Below, one piece after another: positions 16,340 to 25,038 of a DNA stretch of 64,000 bases (position 1 is its first letter; every line of letters starts with the position of its first letter). The DNA is taken from contig NZ_LT670817.1 of the NCBI RefSeq assembly GCF_900129425.1, forward strand, positions 3,906,001-3,970,000, in the 5' to 3' direction. Below the pieces are notes generated by a model, which made no database searches, had not been told where the DNA came from, and saw nothing but the letters and a program-made list of their open reading frames with translations. The position numbers were made by a program, and so were the translations under genes. The DNA comes from Bradyrhizobium erythrophlei. GTDB taxonomy: Bacteria > Pseudomonadota > Alphaproteobacteria > Rhizobiales > Xanthobacteraceae.

Positions 16340-16905
16340 TGTCGGGCCCCGCGGTTCCTGAGAATATGCAGGGGATGAGCGACATCGAGGCCCTTGATGC
16401 GGTCGCCCTGCAGACCGGCATTCGCGTGAATGAGCGGACGCACCGCGGCAAGCTCGGCTGGTCGATTAGCCCGAATATCGAGCGCGCCTCGGCGCCCCGC
16501 GAGAGGGGCAAGCCTGCCGCGGTCCAGCAGAAGGCCGTGGCGGCGGTTGCCGTCGGCCAGCCGGCACGAAGGCTGACAGCGGTTGCCAAAATTATCGCCG
16601 ACTATCCTGAGCTGGTCGAAGCGTTTCGCGAGCGCCTTGATGAAATGGGCATGACACGCCAGGAGCTTGACCATCAGGCAGGCCTGCCCGATCGATATGC
16701 TGGAAAAATCTTAGGCCGCGGCAGGGTTAGGGCGCTTGGGTTGCGAAGCCTAGGGCCGGTGCTCGGAGCATTGGGTTTTCGGCTGCTCCTGATTGATGAC
16801 ACGGCCCAGACCGCGAAAATTATGGCGCGGCGCCAGCCCCGTGAACGGCCGGTGCGCCAAACCCCTGCCTGCGCAGTTTCGGCGGCCAGCATCGCGGGCG
16901 ATTGA
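16336..16905 (+). CDS. helix-turn-helix protein, XRE-like C-terminal half
   Basis: A 189-residue protein. The first half is linker-like and basic. Residues about 75-155 resemble a lambda-repressor-type helix-turn-helix (EAFRERLDEMGMTRQELDHQ, then AGLPDRYAGKILG), followed by a short beta stretch (GFRLLLIDD). It could regulate the structural-type genes or act as an immunity repressor. Start by ATGA overlap. Confidence 0.55.
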   Translation: MMSGPAVPENMQGMSDIEALDAVALQTGIRVNERTHRGKLGWSISPNIERASAPRERGKPAAVQQKAVAAVAVGQPARRLTAVAKIIADYPELVEAFRERLDEMGMTRQELDHQAGLPDRYAGKILGRGRVRALGLRSLGPVLGALGFRLLLIDDTAQTAKIMARRQPRERPVRQTPACAVSAASIAGD

Positions 16906-17079
16906 TCAGCCTACAAGCGCGCGCCTTGAGTGCGTTGCGGCCCGACTCCCCGACCTCAATCATCCCCGCATTGTTCGCCCGGAAAGCGAGCGACGCGGAT
17001 GCCTGCCAATTCTCAATCCATGGCGTCCGGCGATCTCTGATCACCCTTTGCCGCGTCGGGTCTTTCCGGGCCGGATGTC

Positions 17080-17361
17080 ATGGAGCTCTACGCCGTGCCC
17101 GACAAATTCGCCCCGATCTATACCGGGACATTCTCGCAAAGCAGCTTTGACGTCAGCCTCAAGCTGCAGGGAATCCCCACGCTCGCGGAATTGACGGCGC
17201 GCCTCGGCGCCCTCCCGCGGGAAGCACTCGCTGCGGCGGTCGCGGCCGAGCCCGAGATCTACAAGCGGACCATCGCCGACGCCCAGGACAGCGCCGCCTA
17301 TCTGCGATTGCTCGCGGATAGCTTCGACGCGATCGCCGGCCGCCTCGCGAGCGTGAAATGA
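17080..17361 (+). CDS. hypothetical protein (93 aa), tail-spike neighbour
   Basis: A 93-residue protein (MELYAVPDKFAPIYTGTFSQ, then a helical C-terminal half). It ends in an ATGA overlap with the exported tail-spike-like gene, so the two are probably made together. It may be an adaptor or chaperone for that protein, but nothing in its sequence shows this directly. Confidence 0.55.
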   Translation: MELYAVPDKFAPIYTGTFSQSSFDVSLKLQGIPTLAELTARLGALPREALAAAVAAEPEIYKRTIADAQDSAAYLRLLADSFDAIAGRLASVK

Positions 17362-19397
17362 TCGCGCCGCGCCTTCGGAAATTCATTCTCGCCGGCTTCG
17401 CAGCTATCAGCCTGCTTTCGTCGATCGGCGCAGCGCTTGCGCAGCCCGCACCGGTGCCTGCTTTGCCGGACACCGAAAGGCGCACCGCTTACACCATCTC
17501 GGCAAACACCTGTGCGTGCAGCGTAGGATTCGCCCTCTTTGGGGATAGCAATGATTTTTGGAACTGGGTCGAAGTCTACCTGAACGGCACCCGCGTCAAC
17601 TACAACGACGCGACCTACGGCTGGACGATCACCAGCCCGTCCGGATCGCTCGGCTCGCTCGCCCTTCCCATCACGAACGCCGTCCTGACCTTCACCAATG
17701 CCCAGACCGGCACCGTGCAGATCGTCGGCGCCCGTCGTCCGCGGCGGGTCTCGCAATTTCAAGAAGGCGCTGGCGTCACCGCGCGCAACGTCAATCAGAC
17801 CGTCACCGACATCACCGCGACGTTGCGGGAGATGTGGGACAAGACGAACGATGTAACGGGAAGGGCACTGCTCTCCCAACCGGGCAACACGGTCGGCAAC
17901 CTGCCGCTGCCATCGTTCTGCAAGGGGATGTTGCTGGGGTTCGACGGAACGACTGGTCTTAACCCGATCTGCGTTACGCCGCCGACCGGGACCGGGAACA
18001 TCACCCTCCCGGTGGTCAACGGCAACCTTGCCTGCTTCAACGGCACGAACGGGATGTTGCAGGACTGCGGCAGGGGGTTTCCGCTCAACGTCGCCAGCGG
18101 CGGCACGGGCGGCGGTACAGCGAGCGGAACGCTGCTCGACAACATCACCGGCTTCTCCTCCACCGGCTACATGCAGCGTACGGGTCCGGGTGCATACTCA
18201 TTCTCGCCTACGGTACCATTTACGGCCCCCGTGATCACACAAACCGGCACGGGTGCCGTCTCGGTCACGCTTGACGCGCTGTACCGAAACAAGATTTTCA
18301 CGCCGGAAATGTTCGGTGCAGTCTGTTCGCCGAAAGGCACGGCTGTAGGTTCTATCTCAGACAGCAGCGCCGCAATTCAGGCGGCGATCAATCAAGCCGC
18401 TGCTGTTTTAGGAGCGACTGTTCAATTCGGCCCATGTGCCTACAAGACTACGCTAACAATCAACATCAGCAGTAGCAACATTGCGTTAAAAGGAAGCGGT
18501 GTTAATCAAACAATCATCGTTCATGCTCCGGTTGGCGCCTCTCCTTGTTTCTATTTTAGTGCTGGTACTGCGATTCTTTCTAACCCTGCCATATCTGATC
18601 TTTCGATACTGTCGGCCGACACGACGACACTTAAAATTGCAATTAGCCTAGTTGATGTATCGAAGCCCGTAGTTCGCAATATTGTCATTGCGCATTACCC
18701 TATCGACGGCACGCCGTATCGCGGCGGCTCCGGTTCTATTGGCATCCAAACCCAAGGTCGTGAACTCGGCAAGCTCGAAAACATAGAAATCTATGCCGAA
18801 CAGCCGATTCAAATTTCGGCCAATCCAAATGTCCCGGGCACTGCGGAGGATATGGATAGTTGGGTGTGGCGAGACCTATTGCTGGTCGGCCAGCTTTCAA
18901 GCGCAACTAGGCATGTGATTCTCGCTGACAGCGGTGTGGCGTTTTACAATACCCATTTTGAAGGACACCAAAATTGGATCGGCGGTGTTGATGGTTTCCA
19001 TTGGATTAGTGCGGCTGGTGTTATCAGCGAAGGACTTTACTTTTCGGGTGTAAAAGATGAACAAGCAGGTGCGTCTGGTGGTTACACGTTCAATATCCAG
19101 CCAACCAGTACCCTTTATAGCCTCAACATCTCAGATAGTGCCCCCGGCGTTCGCAATGCCATCTTCCTCCGCAACGTGGCTAACACGCTCCTGACCGGTG
19201 TAATGTATGATCCGAATACCAGCACGACTAAGATTGGAATGAATGCTGACGTATCGAACAGCATTATAGACTTCCGGGCATGTGCATGGATCACTGGAAC
19301 CACGGCTACCGTTAGCGCCCTCACGGCAGGCAGCGCAAACATAATCCCAACCGGCTTTAGCGCCGCACTGCCCTCGAGCGGTACGCTGTCACACTAA
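17358..19397 (+). CDS. tail-spike/fibre-like protein with pectate-lyase-type fold
   Basis: A 679-residue protein. The first 28 residues form a signal peptide (FILAGFAAISLLSSIGAALA). A phage-fibre-like N domain follows (TAYTISANTCACSVGFALFG, FNWVEVY-like stretch, VTARNVNQTVTDITATLREM). A Gly-rich linker ends in KNIFTPEMFGAV, after which a pectate-lyase-3/right-handed beta-helix region begins (DSSAAIQAAINQAAAVLGAT). From about 18240 on, GC content drops sharply against the first half, which suggests a recombined receptor- or glycan-binding domain. A signal peptide on a tail protein is unusual; a secreted surface glycan-active protein is the alternative. Confidence 0.65.
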   Translation: MIAPRLRKFILAGFAAISLLSSIGAALAQPAPVPALPDTERRTAYTISANTCACSVGFALFGDSNDFWNWVEVYLNGTRVNYNDATYGWTITSPSGSLGSLALPITNAVLTFTNAQTGTVQIVGARRPRRVSQFQEGAGVTARNVNQTVTDITATLREMWDKTNDVTGRALLSQPGNTVGNLPLPSFCKGMLLGFDGTTGLNPICVTPPTGTGNITLPVVNGNLACFNGTNGMLQDCGRGFPLNVASGGTGGGTASGTLLDNITGFSSTGYMQRTGPGAYSFSPTVPFTAPVITQTGTGAVSVTLDALYRNKIFTPEMFGAVCSPKGTAVGSISDSSAAIQAAINQAAAVLGATVQFGPCAYKTTLTINISSSNIALKGSGVNQTIIVHAPVGASPCFYFSAGTAILSNPAISDLSILSADTTTLKIAISLVDVSKPVVRNIVIAHYPIDGTPYRGGSGSIGIQTQGRELGKLENIEIYAEQPIQISANPNVPGTAEDMDSWVWRDLLLVGQLSSATRHVILADSGVAFYNTHFEGHQNWIGGVDGFHWISAAGVISEGLYFSGVKDEQAGASGGYTFNIQPTSTLYSLNISDSAPGVRNAIFLRNVANTLLTGVMYDPNTSTTKIGMNADVSNSIIDFRACAWITGTTATVSALTAGSANIIPTGFSAALPSSGTLSH

Positions 19398-19428
19398 GGA
19401 GTGTTTCCGACGCCCTTCCAACCGGCAT

Positions 19429-19575
19429 TTACTGGGACCGCTTCGTGCGCCGATCTTTGAAGGTAAAACAGGCGAGACCACCGAATATCAATACCACGGT
19501 CCACGCATCCACGAACGAATTTCCCTCGATGACGAAATCGAGAGCGGCTGAAATATCCCTTGCTGATTTCCCCAT
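19429..19575 (-). CDS. small membrane protein (48 aa)
   Basis: A 48-residue protein (MGKSARDISAALDFVIEGNS) with one hydrophobic segment (AWTVVLIFGGLACFTF) and a basic tail (KDRRTKRSQ). It is the last gene of the opposite-strand membrane cassette. A small holin-like or inner-membrane protein is possible; no family is recognised. Confidence 0.45.
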   Translation of the reverse strand: MGKSARDISAALDFVIEGNSFVDAWTVVLIFGGLACFTFKDRRTKRSQ

Positions 19576-19612
19576 GACCGGCCCGGAACCTATCCCACAA
19601 CCTCCCAGAGAT

Positions 19613-19831
19613 TCAACCGGGGATCGTAAAAAGGTGCAGAAACAGCCAAAGGACTGTGAGCCAAAGAGACGCCCATAGTCCAGTGGTGAAGGCCCAAACC
19701 AGCACGGCCCCAACGAGCCTTACCGCCCTCGCGCGCCCGTGACGTTCGGCTGTATAGGCCGCCAGATTCCACGCTGTATAGAGCGGCAAGCCAAACGCTG
19801 CTTTTCTGAAGCCTACAACAGATGACTGCAT
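19613..19831 (-). CDS. small membrane protein, holin-like (72 aa)
   Basis: A 72-residue protein with a basic N-terminal half and one or two C-terminal hydrophobic spans (LVGAVLVWAFTTGLWASLWL, TVLWLFLHLF). A GTG-start frame in another register (19590-19922) also overlaps, but its Cys/His-rich composition looks unnatural. Size, charge layout and position near a tail-type gene would fit a holin; this is an inference. Confidence 0.45.
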   Translation of the reverse strand: MQSSVVGFRKAAFGLPLYTAWNLAAYTAERHGRARAVRLVGAVLVWAFTTGLWASLWLTVLWLFLHLFTIPG

Positions 19832-19918
19832 GAAACCGTAGCCCCGCCCAATACCGGCAACCTACCCCGCAACCCGCCCCGCGAACAAGCCCTCGGGCGC
19901 ACTGGATGCGCGGGGTAC

Positions 19919-20095
19919 TCACCTATCCCGCGCCAGCTTCCGGCGGCCCCAGTGTGTACCCTTGCGATCGGGATTGAACACGCGCGGCTGCCTCAGGAAG
20001 TGCCAAGCGACAATCGCGGCGCACCACGCCACCGCTGTGACGATAAGACCAATGGCAGTGTCTAGAGCGCCCGCGGCGGCAGTTGCCTCGTCCAT
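19919..20095 (-). CDS. small single-span membrane protein (58 aa)
   Basis: A 58-residue protein (MDEATAAAGALDTAIGLIVT) with a hydrophobic span (IGLIVTAVAWCAAIVAWHFL) and a very basic C terminus (RKGTHWGRRKLARDR). Its start lies one base after the stop of the O-antigen ligase-family gene, so the two are almost certainly one operon. Confidence 0.6.
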   Translation of the reverse strand: MDEATAAAGALDTAIGLIVTAVAWCAAIVAWHFLRQPRVFNPDRKGTHWGRRKLARDR

Positions 20096-20096
20096 C

Positions 20097-21383
20097 TTAC
20101 CACCCGCGCTCAGACAGAGCTGAACTCGCTAAGCGTCCGATCGGAGAATTTCCGGGCTTCAAATTATGTAAGCCGGCGGCGAAGCCTAAGAAAAGGAATA
20201 GGAGCCCGTCGTTGCTGGTGCGGCCGGACCCGATCGTCAGAATCGTGATGCAGACGAGAGAGCACACCGCAAATCGGGCCTCGGTGTCGCTTCGCGCGAG
20301 CGGCAGAAGGTAAAAGCCCGAGAGGCAAACCAAGGCCAGGAGTGCGATGCCGCCTAACCATCCGAACTCGATCGCGGCCTGGAGAAAGGAATTGTGGACT
20401 TCGGCCGCTGGAATGCAGGATCGCTTCATGAAGCCGTCGAGTCCGATTCCAAACCAGTCGCTGCTTTTGAGGAGCGTGATCGCATCCCGCAGGAGGCCGA
20501 GCCGAACATCGATCGTGTCAACTAGATTGATCCTGGTTGAACAGCTGAGCAGCTTTCGTTTTTCTCCCACGGGAACGACCGCGGCAAAATCGTCTGGCGC
20601 CGCACTGGCGACGATGGTCTTGATTCCGTTCGCGGCGTAGCCGGCCATTATCATCGTCTTGTCAGAGCGAACGAATAGCCCGGTCGCGATGGCGAGGATG
20701 GTGACGAGTATAACGGCGGCGATTTGCCGTCTTATCCTCGGCGCTGAAAGGTATGCGCCCAAAGCGAGGCTCACCAAGATGGCGACGAAAGCCAACCGAA
20801 CCATCGAGGCTGCAAAGATTGCGGCGGCCGGAATGATCAACAAGGTCGCCGAGATGCGCTGACGCGCGGACATCTCAAGGCAGGTCACGGCGATCATTGC
20901 GATGCCGAGCGAGATCAGGAAATTGCCGCCCGCGGCGAACATTCCAAAGATCATCGGCTTCTCGTAGGCGCTGTCCCATTGCCTGACGAGCTCGAACGCC
21001 GTCACTGCCGAGCCGGCCGCGACGATGGCAACGGTTACAAATACGAACGTCGGCTTGAGTCCTGTGCCGGCGAAAAGGCGCGCGGCCGGATAAGCAGCCA
21101 GCGTCAAAATCAAAAGCGCGGTTTGCTTGATGTCAGCGACGCCGTTCAGCCAAAACGAGATGGCAATGCAACCGACATAAGCGACAAACGCCACGTCACA
21201 AAGGTTAGGGACAAACCGGCGCCACTGGCTGAACAGCGCGACCGCGACCAGGGAAGAGACAATGAAAAGCCCGGTGACGATGCTGTTGCCGTGGCTGCCC
21301 GCCAACCCGTTGTAGAGCACCAAGATCGGGACTGTTGAAACGACGAGCGCAAAGAAAAAATAGCGGTCGAAAACACGCGACAA
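20097..21383 (-). CDS. O-antigen ligase/polymerase family membrane protein
   Basis: A 428-residue polytopic protein with about ten hydrophobic spans and the large periplasmic loop of the Wzy/WaaL family before the last spans (RLGLLRDAITLLKSSDWFGI, then AAEVHNSFLQAAIEFGWLGG). The GxGxxxF and HN(S/T)xL(Q/E) patterns are typical of this family. Known members polymerise or ligate O-antigen at the periplasmic face. In a phage-like island, such a gene could change the host surface and block competing phages. It reads opposite to the flanking genes. Confidence 0.8.
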   Translation of the reverse strand: MSRVFDRYFFFALVVSTVPILVLYNGLAGSHGNSIVTGLFIVSSLVAVALFSQWRRFVPNLCDVAFVAYVGCIAISFWLNGVADIKQTALLILTLAAYPAARLFAGTGLKPTFVFVTVAIVAAGSAVTAFELVRQWDSAYEKPMIFGMFAAGGNFLISLGIAMIAVTCLEMSARQRISATLLIIPAAAIFAASMVRLAFVAILVSLALGAYLSAPRIRRQIAAVILVTILAIATGLFVRSDKTMIMAGYAANGIKTIVASAAPDDFAAVVPVGEKRKLLSCSTRINLVDTIDVRLGLLRDAITLLKSSDWFGIGLDGFMKRSCIPAAEVHNSFLQAAIEFGWLGGIALLALVCLSGFYLLPLARSDTEARFAVCSLVCITILTIGSGRTSNDGLLFLFLGFAAGLHNLKPGNSPIGRLASSALSERGW

Positions 21384-21972
21384 AGCAGGGCCCTCAAAGT
21401 GAGTTCTTGGGCCGCGCTTAAATTCTAGGCTGCGCGGTTTAGGCTTTGTTATGCCACAATCTTGCCGCGATCAATTAAAAGTTGTCGCGCGACGCGAAAG
21501 ACAATCTCCTCGCGATCAACCGTTGATCGTCGAATCCCAGTGCAGCAATCGCGCGGCCGGCGGCCGATGGCAGGGGAGGACGCGCAAAAGTGCCCCTGTT
21601 GAGGGGCAGTGTTTTAATTAATTGAAAATTGAGCAAATCAGGAACATGCTCCGGCCGGGTGTAGCAACCTGACCAGTGATAGGCCGCATTCCCTGCAAGG
21701 AATTGCCTTGTCGCCTGCAAGCGACGCGGCGGCGGCCGAATTGATGGTGCTGCAAAGCATCATCTAACGGGCGAGCTTAGCGGCTCGGCTCCGAACCCTA
21801 CCATATTGCCTCACAGCATGTCTGTTGGCAAGGGCGGGGGCATCGGGCCATGTCCAGAGCCGCAAGGCTTAAAAGCTCGATGAATCGTCTCACTGGCGAT
21901 TGCTACCCCCCGCCTGCCGCCGGCGCCCCGGCGGCTCCGGCTGTAGCAAGCCGAAACCAGTGAGCAACCATC
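21384..21972. other. intergenic, possible terminator hairpin
   Basis: No convincing gene. TGCCCC (21591-21596) and GGGGCA (21603-21608) form a hairpin followed by GTGTTTTAATTAATT, which could end plus-strand transcription. The AT-rich segment to its right may carry promoters for the O-antigen-ligase operon (leftward) or for the genes from 21973 (rightward). A minus-strand frame at 21475-21720 shows no domain. Confidence 0.4.
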
Positions 21973-22494
21973 ATGACACTCGAAAGACCTATGTTTCCGC
22001 CCGTCGACCAGACGCGGCGGCGCTTCCTATCCGCTGCAGCCGGCGGCGCTGCCGCCTTGTCGCTATCGCCATCTCGAGCGGCCGCACCCGCGGTCGACCC
22101 CATCTATGCAGCGATCGAACGGCACAAAGCCGCCGCCGTTGTTTGGGACGCAGCGGTGGACGTCTGGGCAAAGCTTCCCGACGGGCCTGAGCCCATGTCT
22201 ACAGAGCGGTGGATAGAACGCGAGCGGATCAATGACGCTTCGCGCGACGCTATGGATGATGCAGGCGTCGACCTGATCAACACGAGCCCAACGACGCTTG
22301 CCGGCATCGCTCGGGCGCTCAATTACATCCGCGAACAAATGCTGCAGGACGACGGCGTTTACATGCCGAGCAGCCTCCGGCTCGCCGACGATACGGACGG
22401 CGAATATCCGGTCGCATGGATTGATGCCTTCCTCGACGCGATCGAACAGGCGGCGAGCGAGCTCGACCGGGCTGGAAAGGCGGTGCAGGCATGA
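21973..22494 (+). CDS. Tat-signal hypothetical protein (173 aa)
   Basis: A 173-residue protein with a twin-arginine signal (QTRRRFLSAAAGGAAALSLS) cut near SRAAA, followed by an all-helical, acidic mature part (AIERHKAAAVVWDAAVDVWA, LNYIREQMLQDD). It is exported, presumably to the periplasm. No enzyme domain is recognised. It ends in an ATGA overlap with the next gene. Exported small proteins on a phage-like island could affect host surface or phage entry, but nothing in the sequence shows that. Confidence 0.6.
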   Translation: MTLERPMFPPVDQTRRRFLSAAAGGAAALSLSPSRAAAPAVDPIYAAIERHKAAAVVWDAAVDVWAKLPDGPEPMSTERWIERERINDASRDAMDDAGVDLINTSPTTLAGIARALNYIREQMLQDDGVYMPSSLRLADDTDGEYPVAWIDAFLDAIEQAASELDRAGKAVQA

Positions 22495-23357
22495 GCGCGG
22501 AAATCATTCAGTTTTCCAACGCCGCGCGACCCGGCCGCTCGGCAAGCGATGTCACTGCGATCGGCAATCGCATTCTTACGCCAAGGCAGCTGCGGCGCGA
22601 AGGAAAGCCAGAGCTTCCACCGCCGGCAACCGGGACCGCCATAAATGGACGTCTTCGCCAAGAGCGTCATGAGGTTTGGCGAATGGCCGAGGCAGCGACG
22701 CGGTATTGGAGACTGCGAATAGATTTCCAGTCCGCGGTTTCGTGGGCGCAGCGGATGGGGACGCCGGAAGGTCGTTTCCATCCCAGTGACCCAAATGAGT
22801 GCGACCGCATGTCAATGGTTCAAAAGTACCGCGCAGCACTCGCAAAGCAGCTTCTCACTCCCGCGTGGGATGCTGCGTCGGTCAAATGGAAGCAAACGAA
22901 GCTGGCCAGCGAGCGGGAGGGTTATTATTTGCTCGACGTGAAGCCAGAACGGATCGAGCGCGCCATCGCCGACGATTTGGCCTTTCTCGCCGCGCATCCA
23001 GTGCGTCAATCACACCGCAACAACAGCGAAGCGATAGCGCGTCGGCGCGAGTTTAAGGAGGCTATGCGGCAGCGCATAAGGGAAATAGCCGCATCGCGCG
23101 ATCTTTCCGACGAAGAGATCAAACCGGTGCTGCGGCTGAAACACGAGGAGGTTGGCCGTTTCACTGAAAAGCACGGTGTAAACCTCGCGTGGCTGCTTGA
23201 AGGTAAGGGGCGCATCTTCAAGAAAGACCCGATTAGGCTGGGCCCAACCATGACCGGGGACGAGTTCGCCGCGGTGGTCGCAACGCTGCCGATGGCTGAT
23301 CAGCAGGCGACCAGCGCCATGATGCGTGAGATGTTGTTGCAGGAGCGCGGTCAGTGA
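22491..23357 (+). CDS. hypothetical island protein (288 aa)
   Basis: A 288-residue basic, mostly helical protein (RQERHEVWRMAEAATRYWRL, later RIREIAASRDLSDEEIKPVL). The segment HGVNLAWLLEGKGRIFKKDP resembles the end of short XRE-type phage regulator domains. It starts by ATGA overlap with the Tat-signal gene and is followed by a terminator. A DNA-binding regulator is the best guess. Confidence 0.5.
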   Translation: MSAEIIQFSNAARPGRSASDVTAIGNRILTPRQLRREGKPELPPPATGTAINGRLRQERHEVWRMAEAATRYWRLRIDFQSAVSWAQRMGTPEGRFHPSDPNECDRMSMVQKYRAALAKQLLTPAWDAASVKWKQTKLASEREGYYLLDVKPERIERAIADDLAFLAAHPVRQSHRNNSEAIARRREFKEAMRQRIREIAASRDLSDEEIKPVLRLKHEEVGRFTEKHGVNLAWLLEGKGRIFKKDPIRLGPTMTGDEFAAVVATLPMADQQATSAMMREMLLQERGQ

Positions 23358-23394
23358 AGCGCCGGCGCCGATCGAGGAAGCGGCGCTGACAACG

Positions 23395-23424
23395 AGGGGC
23401 GCGGGCTCAGGTCCGCGCCCCTTT
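23395..23424 (+). terminator. rho-independent terminator
   Basis: A 10-bp GC-rich stem, AGGGGCGCGG and CCGCGCCCCT, with an 8-base loop, followed by TTTCGT. It lies 38 bases after the stop of the gene ending at 23357 and ends that short operon. Confidence 0.75.
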
Positions 23425-23616
23425 CGTCTGTACCCCACGGCCGCCCGGGCGCCCGGACTCGCCCATGCGCTGGCGCTGATCGACCGGCCCCATGACAGCC
23501 CGCAGCGGCCGGACGCGCCAGCGGCCTCCGTAGACTCGCCCAGGGCCATCCCGCGCGATCCAAAAACGTGACGTTAGTGCGTTGTGGATCGATGCGAACA
23601 GGCGAGAGTGGTCCGC

Positions 23617-24090
23617 ATGGAAAACATCACGCCCCCAATGCCCGCCAAGAAAGCCCTTGCCGCCCTCGACCTGCCGGCGCCGCCGGCGACCACCGGGCCC
23701 GCCAAGCGGATCTCCAAGAAGGTTGCCCGCGCCATCGACCTCATGGTGTCTGGCGACTGCAAGAAGATCACCGAGGCGGCCGAAAAGGTCGGGATGGCCC
23801 GCGAGAGCCTGTCCCGGGCCCTGAGCACTCCCCACGTCGCCGAGCATTTGCGGCAGAAGGTCGTCCGGCATCTCGCGATCGCGGCCGCTCGCGCCGGCGC
23901 AACCAAGGTCGATTTGCTGGACAGCGATTCCGAGATCGCCAGGGACCGCGCCTCGAGCTTCGTGCTCGGTCTCGCCGGCATCCAGCCCGCGACCACGCCG
24001 AGCATGAACGTTAATCTCGAAGTTCGAGCAGGATTCGTAATCGACCTTTCTGACGACCCGCCGCCAATGCGGACAATTCCCCATGTGTGA
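23617..24090 (+). CDS. terminase-small-subunit-like HTH protein, copy 1
   Basis: A 157-residue protein. A basic N-terminal segment leads to a helix-turn-helix (KITEAAEKVGMARESLSRAL, then STPHVAEHL) and a helical C-terminal half. The layout is that of small terminase/phage DNA-recognition proteins. It is related to the gene at 24337 (shared AAEKxGxAxxSL and PHVxxH). Three start codons are possible; MENITPPMPAKK (23617) is preferred. It might direct packaging of the island DNA, as terS genes do in satellites. Confidence 0.5.
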   Translation: MENITPPMPAKKALAALDLPAPPATTGPAKRISKKVARAIDLMVSGDCKKITEAAEKVGMARESLSRALSTPHVAEHLRQKVVRHLAIAAARAGATKVDLLDSDSEIARDRASSFVLGLAGIQPATTPSMNVNLEVRAGFVIDLSDDPPPMRTIPHV

Positions 24091-24340
24091 CGCAACGCTC
24101 CCCACCGCATTCCCCACCCAAGCACGAGGGCCGCGCGGAATGATCGTGCTCGACGAGCAGCAAGAGCGTGTGTTGGCCGAGGCCGCGGAGATCATCGGAC
24201 GCGCCGCGGCTAAGCGCGCTCGACGACAACTTCGGCGGATCGCCATTGTCGGCTTAAGCATTTCTCGATTTCTCAACCGCCGCAAGTTCGAGGAATGGGA
24301 CCGCCGGCGCATAGAGCAGCAATGCGGATCCTTGAAATGA
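24083..24340 (+). CDS. hypothetical protein (85 aa) between the two TerS-like genes
   Basis: An 85-residue, strongly basic protein (LAEAAEIIGRAAAKRARRQL, NRRKFEEWDRRRIEQQ). It overlaps both neighbours (8 bases upstream, ATGA downstream). Its LPTAFPTQ start is echoed by IPTAFPTR in the next gene, a sign of local duplication. No family is recognised. Confidence 0.5.
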   Translation: MCDATLPTAFPTQARGPRGMIVLDEQQERVLAEAAEIIGRAAAKRARRQLRRIAIVGLSISRFLNRRKFEEWDRRRIEQQCGSLK

Positions 24341-24798
24341 CCGACGCCTTGATCCCCACCGCATTCCCCACACGGCAGGCCGCCGCGATCGAGGGCCGTT
24401 CCCGCCGCGGCGCCGTCACCGGCAAGCTGCGCGCTGCTTTGGATCTCATGGTGTGGTCCGGCGAGAAGCGCACCGACGCGGCTGAAAAGGCTGGCCTTGC
24501 CGATTGCTCGCTCCGCGCCGCGCTTCGCAAGCCGCATGTGCTGGCGCACTACAACGGGGAATTGGCCGCCCTGCGGACGTCGCTGAGGGCGAAGAACGTG
24601 CACCGGCTCGACGGCATCGCCGACGACAGCAAAAACGACATGGCAAGGGTTGCGGCCGTGAAGGCCCTCGAAGTCATCGCCGACCAGGCCGACGAGCGAA
24701 CAGGGCCCGGAGCGGTGACACTGCCGGGCCTGCAGATCATCATCGTGCAACGCGCGCCGGTACCACACGAGATCAATCCGACGATCATTCCCGTGTGA
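24337..24798 (+). CDS. terminase-small-subunit-like HTH protein, copy 2
   Basis: A 153-residue paralogue of the gene at 23617: DAAEKAGLADCSLRAAL then RKPHVLAHY, followed by a helical region (DDSKNDMARVAAVKALEVIA) and a beta-like end (LPGLQIIIVQRAPVP). That last pattern is common in phage small-terminase-like proteins. It is the last gene before the right attachment site. Two copies side by side may recognise different DNA sites or form a mixed ring. Confidence 0.5.
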   Translation: MTDALIPTAFPTRQAAAIEGRSRRGAVTGKLRAALDLMVWSGEKRTDAAEKAGLADCSLRAALRKPHVLAHYNGELAALRTSLRAKNVHRLDGIADDSKNDMARVAAVKALEVIADQADERTGPGAVTLPGLQIIIVQRAPVPHEINPTIIPV

Positions 24799-24862
24799 CC
24801 TCGCGCATTGGCGCAGCAAGCCGGCGGGCTTCCCCTGAGTCATGAAGGGGCTATCGTGGCTT

Positions 24863-24990
24863 GTGTCTGCAATTCATGTCTGCATCACCGAGCGCGATCG
24901 AGCCCGAATCCTGTCCGCAAAGCCCCTTGTTTTCACGCCCAGGTGGCCGGAAAGGGCGCGGCAACCGGTTTGCAGACACTATGCAGACAC
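24863..24990. promoter_or_regulatory. right-end TGCAGACA repeat cluster
   Basis: Two inverted copies (GTGTCTGCA 24863-24871 and ATGTCTGCA 24876-24884) and two direct copies (TGCAGACAC 24971-24979 and 24982-24990). The direct pair has the 11-bp step seen at the left end and at 14267. The cluster ends 47 bases before the right attachment core, as expected for integrase arm sites. Confidence 0.65.
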
Positions 24991-25038
24991 GCGGCTTTTG
25001 ACGGATTTGGTGATTTTTCGGTAAGTGCATGATTTTAT

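Noticed and set aside
19590..19922. GTG-start frame overlapping the 58-aa membrane-protein gene stop
   Set aside because: Although the GTGA overlap is attractive, the product is Cys/His/Ser-rich without structure, while the ATG frame at 19831 in another register gives a natural membrane protein.
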